Source of the DNA: Algirhabdus cladophorae
GTDB taxonomy: Bacteria > Pseudomonadota > Alphaproteobacteria > Rhodobacterales > Rhodobacteraceae
DNA: 64,000 nucleotides
Direction of reading: 5' to 3'
Assembly (NCBI RefSeq): GCF_044772865.1
Contig: NZ_CP173029.1
Coordinates: 2,294,001 to 2,358,000 of the forward strand
Shown piece after piece: positions 33,019-40,571 of this stretch; position 1 is the first letter of the stretch; each line of letters opens with the position of its first letter. A program made the translations under genes and the position numbers. Under the pieces are notes generated by a model. That model saw only the letters and a program-made list of their open reading frames with translations, was not told the origin of the DNA and made no database searches.

Positions 33019-34118
33019 TCCGGTTGATTAAACCCTATGTAACCTTCGAAGATGTCGAACAGGATTTTCGAAATATGTTTGACAGTGGGATGTTCACTCG
33101 GGGCCAGAATGTCGAAGGTTTTCGCAATGAGCTTTTGACCTACACCGGCGCTCCCTCTGTATTTCTGGCCACTTCAGCAACGACCGCCCTTTGGTTGTGT
33201 CTGAAAAATCTCGGGATCGGAGCGGGCGACGAGGTTGTTGTCTCCGATTTTTCTTTCCCGGCCACGGCCAATGTCGTCGAAGACCTGGGCGCCCGCCCCG
33301 TCTTTGCAGATGTCTCGCCGGACACTTTCAATATGTCGGCGGAGACTCTTGACGCTGCAATCACTGCCAAGACCCGCGCGGTGATTTTTGTCGATGCATT
33401 GGGGAACCCAACAGGGCTGACCCGCATTGCCGAAATCTGCCGCGAGAAGGGGCTGCCTCTTATCGAAGATGCCGCTTGCGCCCTTGGCAGTTCAGAAGGT
33501 GGGCACCGCTGCGGGTCCATCGCTGATATGACCTGTTTCAGCTTTCATCCACGCAAACTATTGACCACAGGAGAAGGTGGAGCGATCAGCATTTTGGACG
33601 CGACCAAGTCCGATTGGTTTGATCGTAAGCTTAGCCATGGTGGTCAAGGTATGCGCGGCTATGCCTTGGACTTTGTCGACTATGGATACAATTTCCGAAT
33701 GTCAGAACCTCAAGCGATCATGGGACGCGTGCAGTTGCGTAACCTCGATGAGGTCATTGAAGAGCGCAATGAGCTCCGAGCCACTTGTATCAAGCATTTG
33801 GAGCCGGTCGGTTTCATCGCTCAGAAAAGGGGGGCGAATGTCGTCCACAATGTCCAGTCTCTCGTTTTCAAAGTTCCAGACGACATCGACCGTGACCAGC
33901 TGATCGGACAGCTGCGCGAAGAAGATGTCGAAACGACCATCGGCACCTATGCAATAAGTGCAACAACCTATTACCGCGACCGCTATGACAGCGTACAACC
34001 CGTATCAGACTTGCTTTTTCGAACAACTCTCACGCTGCCCTGTTATCGGGGGTTGGATGCCGAAGATTTATGTGGCCGGATTATCAATGCTGTTCAGACC
34101 CAACGAAAACTCGGCTGA
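33015..34118 (+). CDS. Second DegT/DnrJ/EryC1-family sugar aminotransferase
   Basis: A 367-residue PLP enzyme. Cofactor Lys181 lies in FSFHPRKLLTTGEGGA, ATSATTALW (52-60) binds phosphate, and LIEDAACALGS holds the Asp. It starts with GTG overlapping the previous stop (GTGA). Following a dehydratase/epimerase, it likely makes a 4-amino-4-deoxy sugar nucleotide, giving the locus two amino-sugar branches. Confidence 0.88.
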   Translation: MIRLIKPYVTFEDVEQDFRNMFDSGMFTRGQNVEGFRNELLTYTGAPSVFLATSATTALWLCLKNLGIGAGDEVVVSDFSFPATANVVEDLGARPVFADVSPDTFNMSAETLDAAITAKTRAVIFVDALGNPTGLTRIAEICREKGLPLIEDAACALGSSEGGHRCGSIADMTCFSFHPRKLLTTGEGGAISILDATKSDWFDRKLSHGGQGMRGYALDFVDYGYNFRMSEPQAIMGRVQLRNLDEVIEERNELRATCIKHLEPVGFIAQKRGANVVHNVQSLVFKVPDDIDRDQLIGQLREEDVETTIGTYAISATTYYRDRYDSVQPVSDLLFRTTLTLPCYRGLDAEDLCGRIINAVQTQRKLG

Positions 34119-34148
34119 CTTAAAGACGACCGGTAAGGAGCCATAGAG

Positions 34149-34781
34149 GTGACCAAGTCACAAAACGAGGACATCAAGAAGGGTATTTTGACTCATTTGC
34201 AGTCCCTGTGGAATGGGGACGACCTGCGTTTCGCCGACACCGAACGGACACGTCGCCTGCGGCCTAAAATCCTGATGGACCTACTGGGTCTTGCGATGAC
34301 AGACGATGAGCGTGCTGCCAGCCTCGGCCTGCCCGACGGTTGCCGCGTCCGAGAGTCTGCCAAGATTATTAGTCCAGAATTACTTTCGTGTGGGGAATGT
34401 GTCTGGATTGGGGAAAACGCAATCGTTGACGCCTCCGGCGGCCTTAGTATTGGGCCCCATACTACCGTTGCCACCGGGGTATATATTTGGTCGCATTCCA
34501 GTGTCATGTCCAACCTGATGGGCGACAATACGTCCGGCAATCCTTGGATAAGACGTGCAAAGACCAGTATCGGTGCCAATACTTTCGTTGGCGGGCCTTC
34601 AGTGATCAATCCCGGTGTGACGATCGGGACACGTTGCGTTATCTTGCCGATGTCCGTGGTGACCAAAGATGTCCCGGACAATACAGTAGTCGGTGGCGCA
34701 CCTGCGACCATTCAAGCAGAAATCAACGAGGCGTGGCTTGAGAGACAAATTGACAGGCATTTCAACCCGACACCTCTTTGA
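34149..34781 (+). CDS. Second hexapeptide-repeat acyltransferase
   Basis: A 210-residue protein with about 60 N-terminal residues before a left-handed beta-helix. VYIWSHSSVMSNL contains the catalytic-type His, and VSVVTKDVPDNTVVGGAPA closes the helix. The start is GTG with AAGGAG upstream. It probably acylates the product of the second aminotransferase. Confidence 0.8.
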   Translation: MTKSQNEDIKKGILTHLQSLWNGDDLRFADTERTRRLRPKILMDLLGLAMTDDERAASLGLPDGCRVRESAKIISPELLSCGECVWIGENAIVDASGGLSIGPHTTVATGVYIWSHSSVMSNLMGDNTSGNPWIRRAKTSIGANTFVGGPSVINPGVTIGTRCVILPMSVVTKDVPDNTVVGGAPATIQAEINEAWLERQIDRHFNPTPL

Positions 34782-34871
34782 TCTGGAAACACTAGAAGAC
34801 TTCGGACATTTATGCGTTGATCAACGCTTCTCTGCGGTCGAGGTACCCCAGATAGATAGGTACCGCCTGAC

Positions 34872-36158
34872 ATGAATACCCTTCCCCCACGCGTCTTCAT
34901 CGGAACAGAAGAAATTGCCGGGTACTACTCTGGTCTTGCGCAAGGATTTCGTGAAATCGGCGTGCCGGTTACCAAGTTCTTAAGCCAAGAGCACAGTTTC
35001 AAATATGAAAAGAGCTCGGTTGCTGAGCAGGTTCTTCGTAAAATTGGTCGGAAATACCGGGAAGCGTCCAAAACCGACCAAAAAAAACACATCCTAGTCT
35101 CCCGAATTCCAAGACTTGAACGATGGATCACCAAGCAGATTATCAGGCGTCATGACCTGTTCATTTTTGGGTTCATGACATCACTCGATGGAATGATGGT
35201 CGGAGGACCAAGATTGACCGACCTGAAGCGTATCAAACGCGCAGGAAAAAAAATTATCTGTGTTTTTCATGGCAGCGAAGTGCGGCCAAGGTGGTTAAAC
35301 GGCAAGTTCATCGACTATTCCACAGACGATTTGCTGGCGCGTGCCAAAAAGCAAATCCAATGGCTGAGGGTCATCGAGGAATACGCAGATGCAATCGTTA
35401 GCCATCCACCAATGGCACCATTTCAGACAAGATCTTCGGCGCATTATCTTGCCATTGGCGTCCCTCTGCCGGCGGCGAAACTGATCGACACAAAGACAGC
35501 GTCAAAAACGGACAGGATTAGAATTCTACATGCGCCGTCAAATCCAGAGACGAAAGGCTCTGCACTGATTCAAGGTTGCATCGATGAATTGGTAGCCGCA
35601 GGGCACAAGATCGACTTCAAACTCCTGACAGGTGTGCCACATACTCAGGTCTGTCACGAACTCGCTCAATCAGATCTTGTTATTGATCAGGTGTTTTCCG
35701 ACACGCCCATGGCGCATTTTGCGGCTGAGGCTGCGAGTTATGGATGCCCCTCAATTATCTGCGGAAACGATTTAACACGTCTAAGGGATGTTACCGACCC
35801 GGATATCTGGCCGCCTTCGATCCTCGGGCGCCCAGAAGAGTTGAAGTCAAAAATTGAATGGGCCATCACACACCCCGACGAACGCATAAAGATAGGGAAA
35901 TCCGCGCAGGAATTTGTGAAAAAGAATTGGACGGCCGCCAAGGTCGCCCAAAACCTGCTTCGTCTGGCCGAAAATGATATTCCCGAAAGCTGGATGTTTG
36001 ACCCAAACTCACAGCTGTTTCTCGGGGGATATGGTATGACGATAGAGCAACGGGATCGTCTAGTGTCTCGTATGATTTCTGACGCAGGGTCGGATTTTCT
36101 TGACGTTGTGCGGGAAAAGCCGGGATTTGATTTACCCATTCCTCAGACTGCGCCTTAA
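34872..36158 (+). CDS. Glycosyltransferase, GT4-like
   Basis: A 428-residue protein with a two-domain layout. A basic N-terminal half includes a membrane-interacting patch near 85-105, and the C-terminal half has RILHAPSNPETKGS and DLVIDQVFSDTPMAHFAAEAASYGCP, matching the donor-binding E-x7-E-type region of GT-B enzymes. It is the last gene of the rightward polysaccharide operon, 90 nt after the acyltransferase, and GC is lower than in the flanking genes. Confidence 0.75.
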   Translation: MNTLPPRVFIGTEEIAGYYSGLAQGFREIGVPVTKFLSQEHSFKYEKSSVAEQVLRKIGRKYREASKTDQKKHILVSRIPRLERWITKQIIRRHDLFIFGFMTSLDGMMVGGPRLTDLKRIKRAGKKIICVFHGSEVRPRWLNGKFIDYSTDDLLARAKKQIQWLRVIEEYADAIVSHPPMAPFQTRSSAHYLAIGVPLPAAKLIDTKTASKTDRIRILHAPSNPETKGSALIQGCIDELVAAGHKIDFKLLTGVPHTQVCHELAQSDLVIDQVFSDTPMAHFAAEAASYGCPSIICGNDLTRLRDVTDPDIWPPSILGRPEELKSKIEWAITHPDERIKIGKSAQEFVKKNWTAAKVAQNLLRLAENDIPESWMFDPNSQLFLGGYGMTIEQRDRLVSRMISDAGSDFLDVVREKPGFDLPIPQTAP

Positions 36159-36732
36159 TCATTGATATAAAGAAGTTGCGTGGTAACAGGACTAGCGGAT
36201 GTAGATACCAACCTTCACAGCCCCCTCTTCTCATCGCCTAGGATTGAAAGGGATAGTCTTTGCCTTACGTGGGCGGCCCCCATATCAACCACCGCACGAG
36301 CGATCCCACCCTCCAGGCCGGAATTCAAGAATTCGACCACCGAAACAACGCGAGAGGTTGGCAAACACCACAAAGGCCCGCTTTAGTTCTTCGCTGGGCG
36401 ATGGGCATCGCTTTGCACCCGGCCACCAGGGTTGTCATGTTGTAAATTGCCTGACCCGAGCGTGGCCGATAACGCGCTACCTCGCCAGAGGATCTGGCAA
36501 GCCCCTTCCCTGCAATCTATGCGCGGCCGCGAGACTGCCAAAGCCAACATGGCGAGCGTAGGGTTGCGAGTTTTGCGATATTGGTGATTCTACGTAGAAT
36601 TTCCTGTGATTATGAGGCGACCTGGCCCAGCGCTAAAACCCGGATCTGCACCCGCTACCGTTCGCTTCGCTCCCCAAGAAACATCACCACGACAGGCTAA
36701 AGGGGGATATTGCTGCTAAGTCATTGAAAGAA
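36159..36732. other. Noncoding stretch between polysaccharide island and tRNA-Thr
   Basis: About 574 nt with no gene I can support. Short frames occur on both strands but none carry family features. A 14-bp perfect palindrome, ATTCTACGTAGAAT, is at 36587-36600. No integrase or insertion-sequence ends were recognised. Confidence 0.5.
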
Positions 36733-36808
36733 TGGTGCCCCCACACGGACTCGAACCGCGGACCTACTGATTACAAATCAGTTGCTCTACCAGCTGAGCT
36801 ATAGGGGC
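36733..36808 (-). tRNA. tRNA-Thr (anticodon UGU)
   Basis: Read leftward, the acceptor stem GCCCCTA / TGGGGGC, D arm AGCTCAGCTGGTAGAGC, anticodon stem ACTGA / TCAGT with loop TTTGTAA (anticodon TGT), T stem CGCGG / CCGTG with loop TTCGAGT, discriminator A and an encoded CCA all fit. Length is 76 nt including CCA. Confidence 0.96.
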
Positions 36809-37018
36809 ACTGGCGGGCTGAGTACTTGCTCTTTTGCATCCTTGCAAGCCCTTTGGACCAAAATTTTCGCATTATTTTGCGAAAATACCAACCATCTATA
36901 CCGGCGGTGTTCACGGCTCCTTAGCAGGTTCAATTGCACATCAATTCGAAACCGGTTTAACCTTTTCCAAAACCGCCTATAGTGCCCAAAAAACACTGTG
37001 AGATCAGTCAGTCAGCCG

Positions 37019-37894
37019 ATGCAAATTGCTCTACATCTTGGATTGCACAATACCGACAAGGATCGCCTGCTAAAGTGTATCCTGAAAAACGGAGATGCGT
37101 TGCAGGCACAAAATATCGCAGCCCCCGGTCCTAGCAGGTACCGCCGCGTTTTGCGCGAGACGATCCAAGGGTTGGACGGGCAATTGCCCAACCCCGGCGC
37201 GCGCGATGTCATGCTGGACGCGATTTGCGACACAGACCGCCCAGACCGATTGGTTATGGCATTTGAGAACTTTATTTGTGTGCAAAACCGTGTGTTCGAG
37301 AACGCCGCTGTCTATGGTCCTGCCGAGGAAAAGCTGATCGGATTGCGCAACCTGTTTCCACTGGACGAGATCGAACTTTTTGTGGGGTTGCGCGATCCTG
37401 CTACCTATATCCCTGCCCTGTTCAATACTGTGGACGAAACAGATTTCGCGACCTTTTTGCATGGTGTTGATCCGATGACGCTGCGCTGGTCCACTCTTTT
37501 GCACCGTATTCGCGCGGTTCTGCCCGATGCAGCGCTAACCGTTTGGTGCAACGAGGACACGCCCCTGATTTGGAGCCAGCTTATCCGCGAAATCAGTGGC
37601 TTACAGGACGAAGCCAAGTTGTCAGGTGGCTTTGATCTGTTGGCTGAGATCATGTCGGGCGAAGGGATGAAGCGCCTGCGCAGCTACCTTGGCAGCCACC
37701 CTCCCCAAACCGAAGTGCAAAAGCGACGCATCATCGCGGCGTTTTTAGACAAGTTCGCCTTGGACGATGCCATTGAAGAAGAGCTGGACGTGCCCGGTTG
37801 GACAGACGACTACGTCGAACAACTCACCCAAAACTATGATGATGACGTCTACGAAATCAGCCGGATCCCCGGCGTGACGTTTCTATCACCCTAA
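37019..37894 (+). CDS. Sulfotransferase-like protein with altered P-loop
   Basis: A 291-residue protein from the ATG at 37019; a GTG seven codons upstream is possible. The opening MQIALHLGLHNTDKDRL aligns in layout with the sulfotransferase PAPS-binding start (lHiGahKTGTT), but the Gly-Thr-Thr is replaced. FVGLRDPATYIPALFN near 115-130 resembles the second PAPS-binding motif. It may be an inactive or redirected relative. The next gene follows after 14 nt. Confidence 0.55.
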   Translation: MQIALHLGLHNTDKDRLLKCILKNGDALQAQNIAAPGPSRYRRVLRETIQGLDGQLPNPGARDVMLDAICDTDRPDRLVMAFENFICVQNRVFENAAVYGPAEEKLIGLRNLFPLDEIELFVGLRDPATYIPALFNTVDETDFATFLHGVDPMTLRWSTLLHRIRAVLPDAALTVWCNEDTPLIWSQLIREISGLQDEAKLSGGFDLLAEIMSGEGMKRLRSYLGSHPPQTEVQKRRIIAAFLDKFALDDAIEEELDVPGWTDDYVEQLTQNYDDDVYEISRIPGVTFLSP

Positions 37895-37908
37895 CAGGAC
37901 AGGCCCCC

Positions 37909-38316
37909 ATGGATTGGATCAAAGTACTGCATCTTTTGTGCGTTATGGGCTGGATGACGGGTGTGTTTGCAGCGCCGCGTGCCTTGATATTCTGGCGCCG
38001 TGAATATGACAAATTACAGGACTTTGGGCCTACGGGCGATCTGACCGTTCGGATCTATCGCTTTTCCTTGGGACTGGGCGTGATCGCTGTCATCAGCGGT
38101 CTTTGGCTGGCGCTGCAATGGCAGTTCCCGGGCTGGGTCTTTGTCAAACTAGGATTGGTTTTGTTGATGGCCGTGCACTACGGCTACACTGGAACATTGG
38201 TTCTAAAGGCAAAACGGGGTATTTTCCCCCATGGCGACCGGTTCTTGCGCATCTTCAACGAGCTCAGCGTCCTAGTGGCCATCGGGGTTTTGATCGTGGT
38301 TGTATTCAAGCCGTAA
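37909..38316 (+). CDS. CopD/HemJ-like small membrane protein
   Basis: A 135-residue protein with four hydrophobic helices. WIKVLHLLCVMGWMTGVFAAPRALIF (residues 3-28) has the His, Trp and Pro-Arg spacing of the HemJ/CopD-like family (UPF0093). It may be a heme-binding membrane oxidase relative. The exact role is uncertain. Confidence 0.65.
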   Translation: MDWIKVLHLLCVMGWMTGVFAAPRALIFWRREYDKLQDFGPTGDLTVRIYRFSLGLGVIAVISGLWLALQWQFPGWVFVKLGLVLLMAVHYGYTGTLVLKAKRGIFPHGDRFLRIFNELSVLVAIGVLIVVVFKP

Positions 38317-38319
38317 GGA

Positions 38320-38601
38320 TTACATCCCCAAGGCTTCTTTATACATTTCCAAAACGGCTTCTTCTTCTGCGATGTCGTTTTGATCGCGCTTGCGCAGAGC
38401 AATCACTTTGCGCATGACTTTAGTGTCGTATCCGCGCCCTTTGGCTTCGGCCATCACTTCTTTTTGCTGCTCAGCGATGTCTTTCTTTTCGGCCTCCAGA
38501 CGCTCCAGCCGTTCGATAAACTGGCGCAATTCGTCGGCAGTGACACGGTAGCTTTCTTGTGCAGCGGACTGCAGCGGGGTGTCAGTAGACATATCGGACA
38601 T
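38320..38601 (-). CDS. gapR: GapR, chromosome-associated DUF2312 protein
   Basis: A 93-residue, highly charged helical protein. The core runs from RVTADELRQFIERLERLEAEKK to RGYDTKVMRKVIALRKRD, a nearly invariant alphaproteobacterial sequence. GapR binds overtwisted, AT-rich DNA ahead of replication and transcription. It converges on the preceding gene with a 3-nt gap. Confidence 0.93.
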   Translation of the reverse strand: MSDMSTDTPLQSAAQESYRVTADELRQFIERLERLEAEKKDIAEQQKEVMAEAKGRGYDTKVMRKVIALRKRDQNDIAEEEAVLEMYKEALGM

Positions 38602-38727
38602 CGGCGGGCCTCATGAATGAATAAACAGGCCTTTGTCCTAGCCTGCCCCTTTCGGCCCCGCAAGGGGTTGCGCGGCCTGAATTGTTTGATTAGCGACGAG
38701 GCACTGAATTTTAGCAGGAGGCCCCAA

Positions 38728-38943
38728 ATGCAGGCCCTTATATGGATTGGTGCGTTGATCTCTTTGATCGGAATGATCGGGATTATCTACTGTATCTTCA
38801 AAGTCAGCCGCGCCAAGAAAGCCAACTTGGACGACGAGGCGATGCGCGCGGCCGTGCAGGCTGTGGTGCCGGTTAACTTAGCGGCCCTTTTTCTGTCTGT
38901 AATTGGCCTGATGATGGTGGTTATTGGGATTATGCTGGGCTAG
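38728..38943 (+). CDS. Small two-helix membrane protein
   Basis: A 71-residue protein with hydrophobic helices at about 3-24 and 46-70 and a short charged loop (SRAKKANLDDEAM). The ATG at 38728 follows AGGAGG. It overlaps the 3' end of the leftward SnoaL gene by 14 nt. No family is recognised beyond a Rhodobacteraceae-type hypothetical. Confidence 0.65.
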   Translation: MQALIWIGALISLIGMIGIIYCIFKVSRAKKANLDDEAMRAAVQAVVPVNLAALFLSVIGLMMVVIGIMLG

Positions 38944-39457
38944 GCGGTTCTTTTTCGCCGCGATCAAAGGCCTCCCAGCCTTCGCCGCCAAACACATCGA
39001 CGCCCAATTGGGCCAAGACATGCGGAAAATCGACCATTACATAGTTGTCGACAATCTTGCCATCGACCACTTTCCAAAAATCCATATAGCGGATGTTGAT
39101 CCGTTTGCCCGTGGCCTCGACGCCCATAAACCGGCCTGAGTGAGTGGCTTCCTGACGGCCAAAGGCCGCCGCCCATTCGCCCATATAAAGCCTCGCCTCA
39201 TCGATACAGACCTTGTCGGAAAAGGCTGCTTGGAACGGCTTTTGCCAATTGTCCTGAAATTCGCGCAGCCCCTCTTTGGTCCCGCATCCGGTGTTGCCCA
39301 TCCAGCGAAAGCTCTCGCTGAAAAACTCACCGATATCCGCAATGCGGTGATCATTGAGGCCGTCGACCATGCCTTCGATCACCGCGCGGGTCGCATCGGT
39401 TTTCGACATATCCGTATCACGGCTGAGACTAGCTTGTTCGGGGCGGGATCCCTTCAT
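38930..39457 (-). CDS. SnoaL-like (NTF2 fold) protein
   Basis: A 175-residue protein. The segment SFRWMGNTGCGTKEGLREFQDNWQ and the phrase GKRINIRYMDFWKVVDGKIVDNYVMVDF are typical of SnoaL-like ester-cyclase relatives. The start at 39457 follows AGGAGAAT. It shares its fold with the next, divergent gene. The substrate is unknown. Confidence 0.78.
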   Translation of the reverse strand: MKGSRPEQASLSRDTDMSKTDATRAVIEGMVDGLNDHRIADIGEFFSESFRWMGNTGCGTKEGLREFQDNWQKPFQAAFSDKVCIDEARLYMGEWAAAFGRQEATHSGRFMGVEATGKRINIRYMDFWKVVDGKIVDNYVMVDFPHVLAQLGVDVFGGEGWEAFDRGEKEPPSPA

Positions 39458-39560
39458 GGTATTCTCCTGATGTGCGATTGCGATTTGCGACACTAGACAG
39501 GGTTTGCGAAAGGCGGCAAGGTGATTTTGCATAGGTGTGCAAAGATAAAAGGACGCTGCC

Positions 39561-40571
39561 ATGGATTTCACCACTCTTAAACAGCAGGCCGAGCAGATTT
39601 TGCAAAACCTGGCCCAAGGCACTGCTGCCGATCAATGTTATCATCCGCAAGCCACATGGCACGGTGTGCATCCGTTTAATGAACGCGCGGGCACTGCCGC
39701 GATTGCAGAGGTTTGGCAGACCCTGCGCGCAGCTTTGCCAGATCTTGAACGGCGCACGACTTTGTTGGTGGCCGGGGAGAACCTGCCGGACGCACGCGTG
39801 AGCACCCCGCGCACGCCCCATATGATGGCCTGCATGGGCAGCTATCAGGGCACTTTCGTGGCGGATTTATTGGGCATTCCTGCAACCAAAGGTGTCGTCC
39901 ATCTCAGGTTTTGCGAGGCGCACTACCTTGAGGATGGCAAGATTATGCACTCCACTGTCATGCTCGATTTTCTGGATCTGATGCGGCAGGCCGGTGTGTG
40001 TCCCCTCGCCCCGTCTTTGGGCGCAGAAGGACAATGGCAGCCCCCTGCCAATGGGCGCGGTGTCAAATTGGAGGCGACACAGTCTGAACAAGGCCACACC
40101 GCGATGTCGCGCGTTCTAGAAATGCATGCGGCTTTGGGCAGTTTTGATGGCAAAAATCTGGATAGTATGCCCCATAGCCAGTACTGGACTGATGATTTCC
40201 TGTGGTACGGGCCAACGGGCATTGGGACGACGCGTGGCCTCTCGGGCTTTCGCGCCCATCACCAAATTCCGTTTCTGCAGGCCTTTCCCGATCGCGCGGG
40301 CGTAGGCCATTACATCCGGATTGGCGATGGTGATATCGCAGTGACTGGCGGATGGCCCTCGGTCCGTGCGACCCATACCGGTGAATGGCTGGGGATGGCC
40401 CCCACGGGTCGCCGTATCGATATGCGCGTGATGGATTTTTACCGCCTTGATGGCGACAAAATTGCAGAAAACTGGGTTCCCATCGATGTCATACATATGG
40501 CGTTGCAGATGGGTGTAGATCTGTTTGGACGGATGCGCCACCGCGCAGGGGCCCACCCCACCAAGCTATAG
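39561..40571 (+). CDS. Tandem SnoaL/NTF2-fold protein
   Basis: A 336-residue protein with two NTF2-like domains (about 1-150 and 180-325). The second has FLWYGPTGIGTTRGLSGFRAHHQIPFLQAFPD and MAPTGRRIDMRVMDFYRLDGDKIAENWVPIDV. It is divergent from the single-domain relative and converges on the FadJ-like gene so tightly that both stops share CTATAG. Confidence 0.8.
   Translation: MDFTTLKQQAEQILQNLAQGTAADQCYHPQATWHGVHPFNERAGTAAIAEVWQTLRAALPDLERRTTLLVAGENLPDARVSTPRTPHMMACMGSYQGTFVADLLGIPATKGVVHLRFCEAHYLEDGKIMHSTVMLDFLDLMRQAGVCPLAPSLGAEGQWQPPANGRGVKLEATQSEQGHTAMSRVLEMHAALGSFDGKNLDSMPHSQYWTDDFLWYGPTGIGTTRGLSGFRAHHQIPFLQAFPDRAGVGHYIRIGDGDIAVTGGWPSVRATHTGEWLGMAPTGRRIDMRVMDFYRLDGDKIAENWVPIDVIHMALQMGVDLFGRMRHRAGAHPTKL

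Noticed and set aside
36159..36732. Gap next to tRNA-Thr considered as an integrase remnant or attachment site
   Set aside because: No tyrosine-recombinase motif and no second copy of the tRNA 3' end was found by eye within the window.
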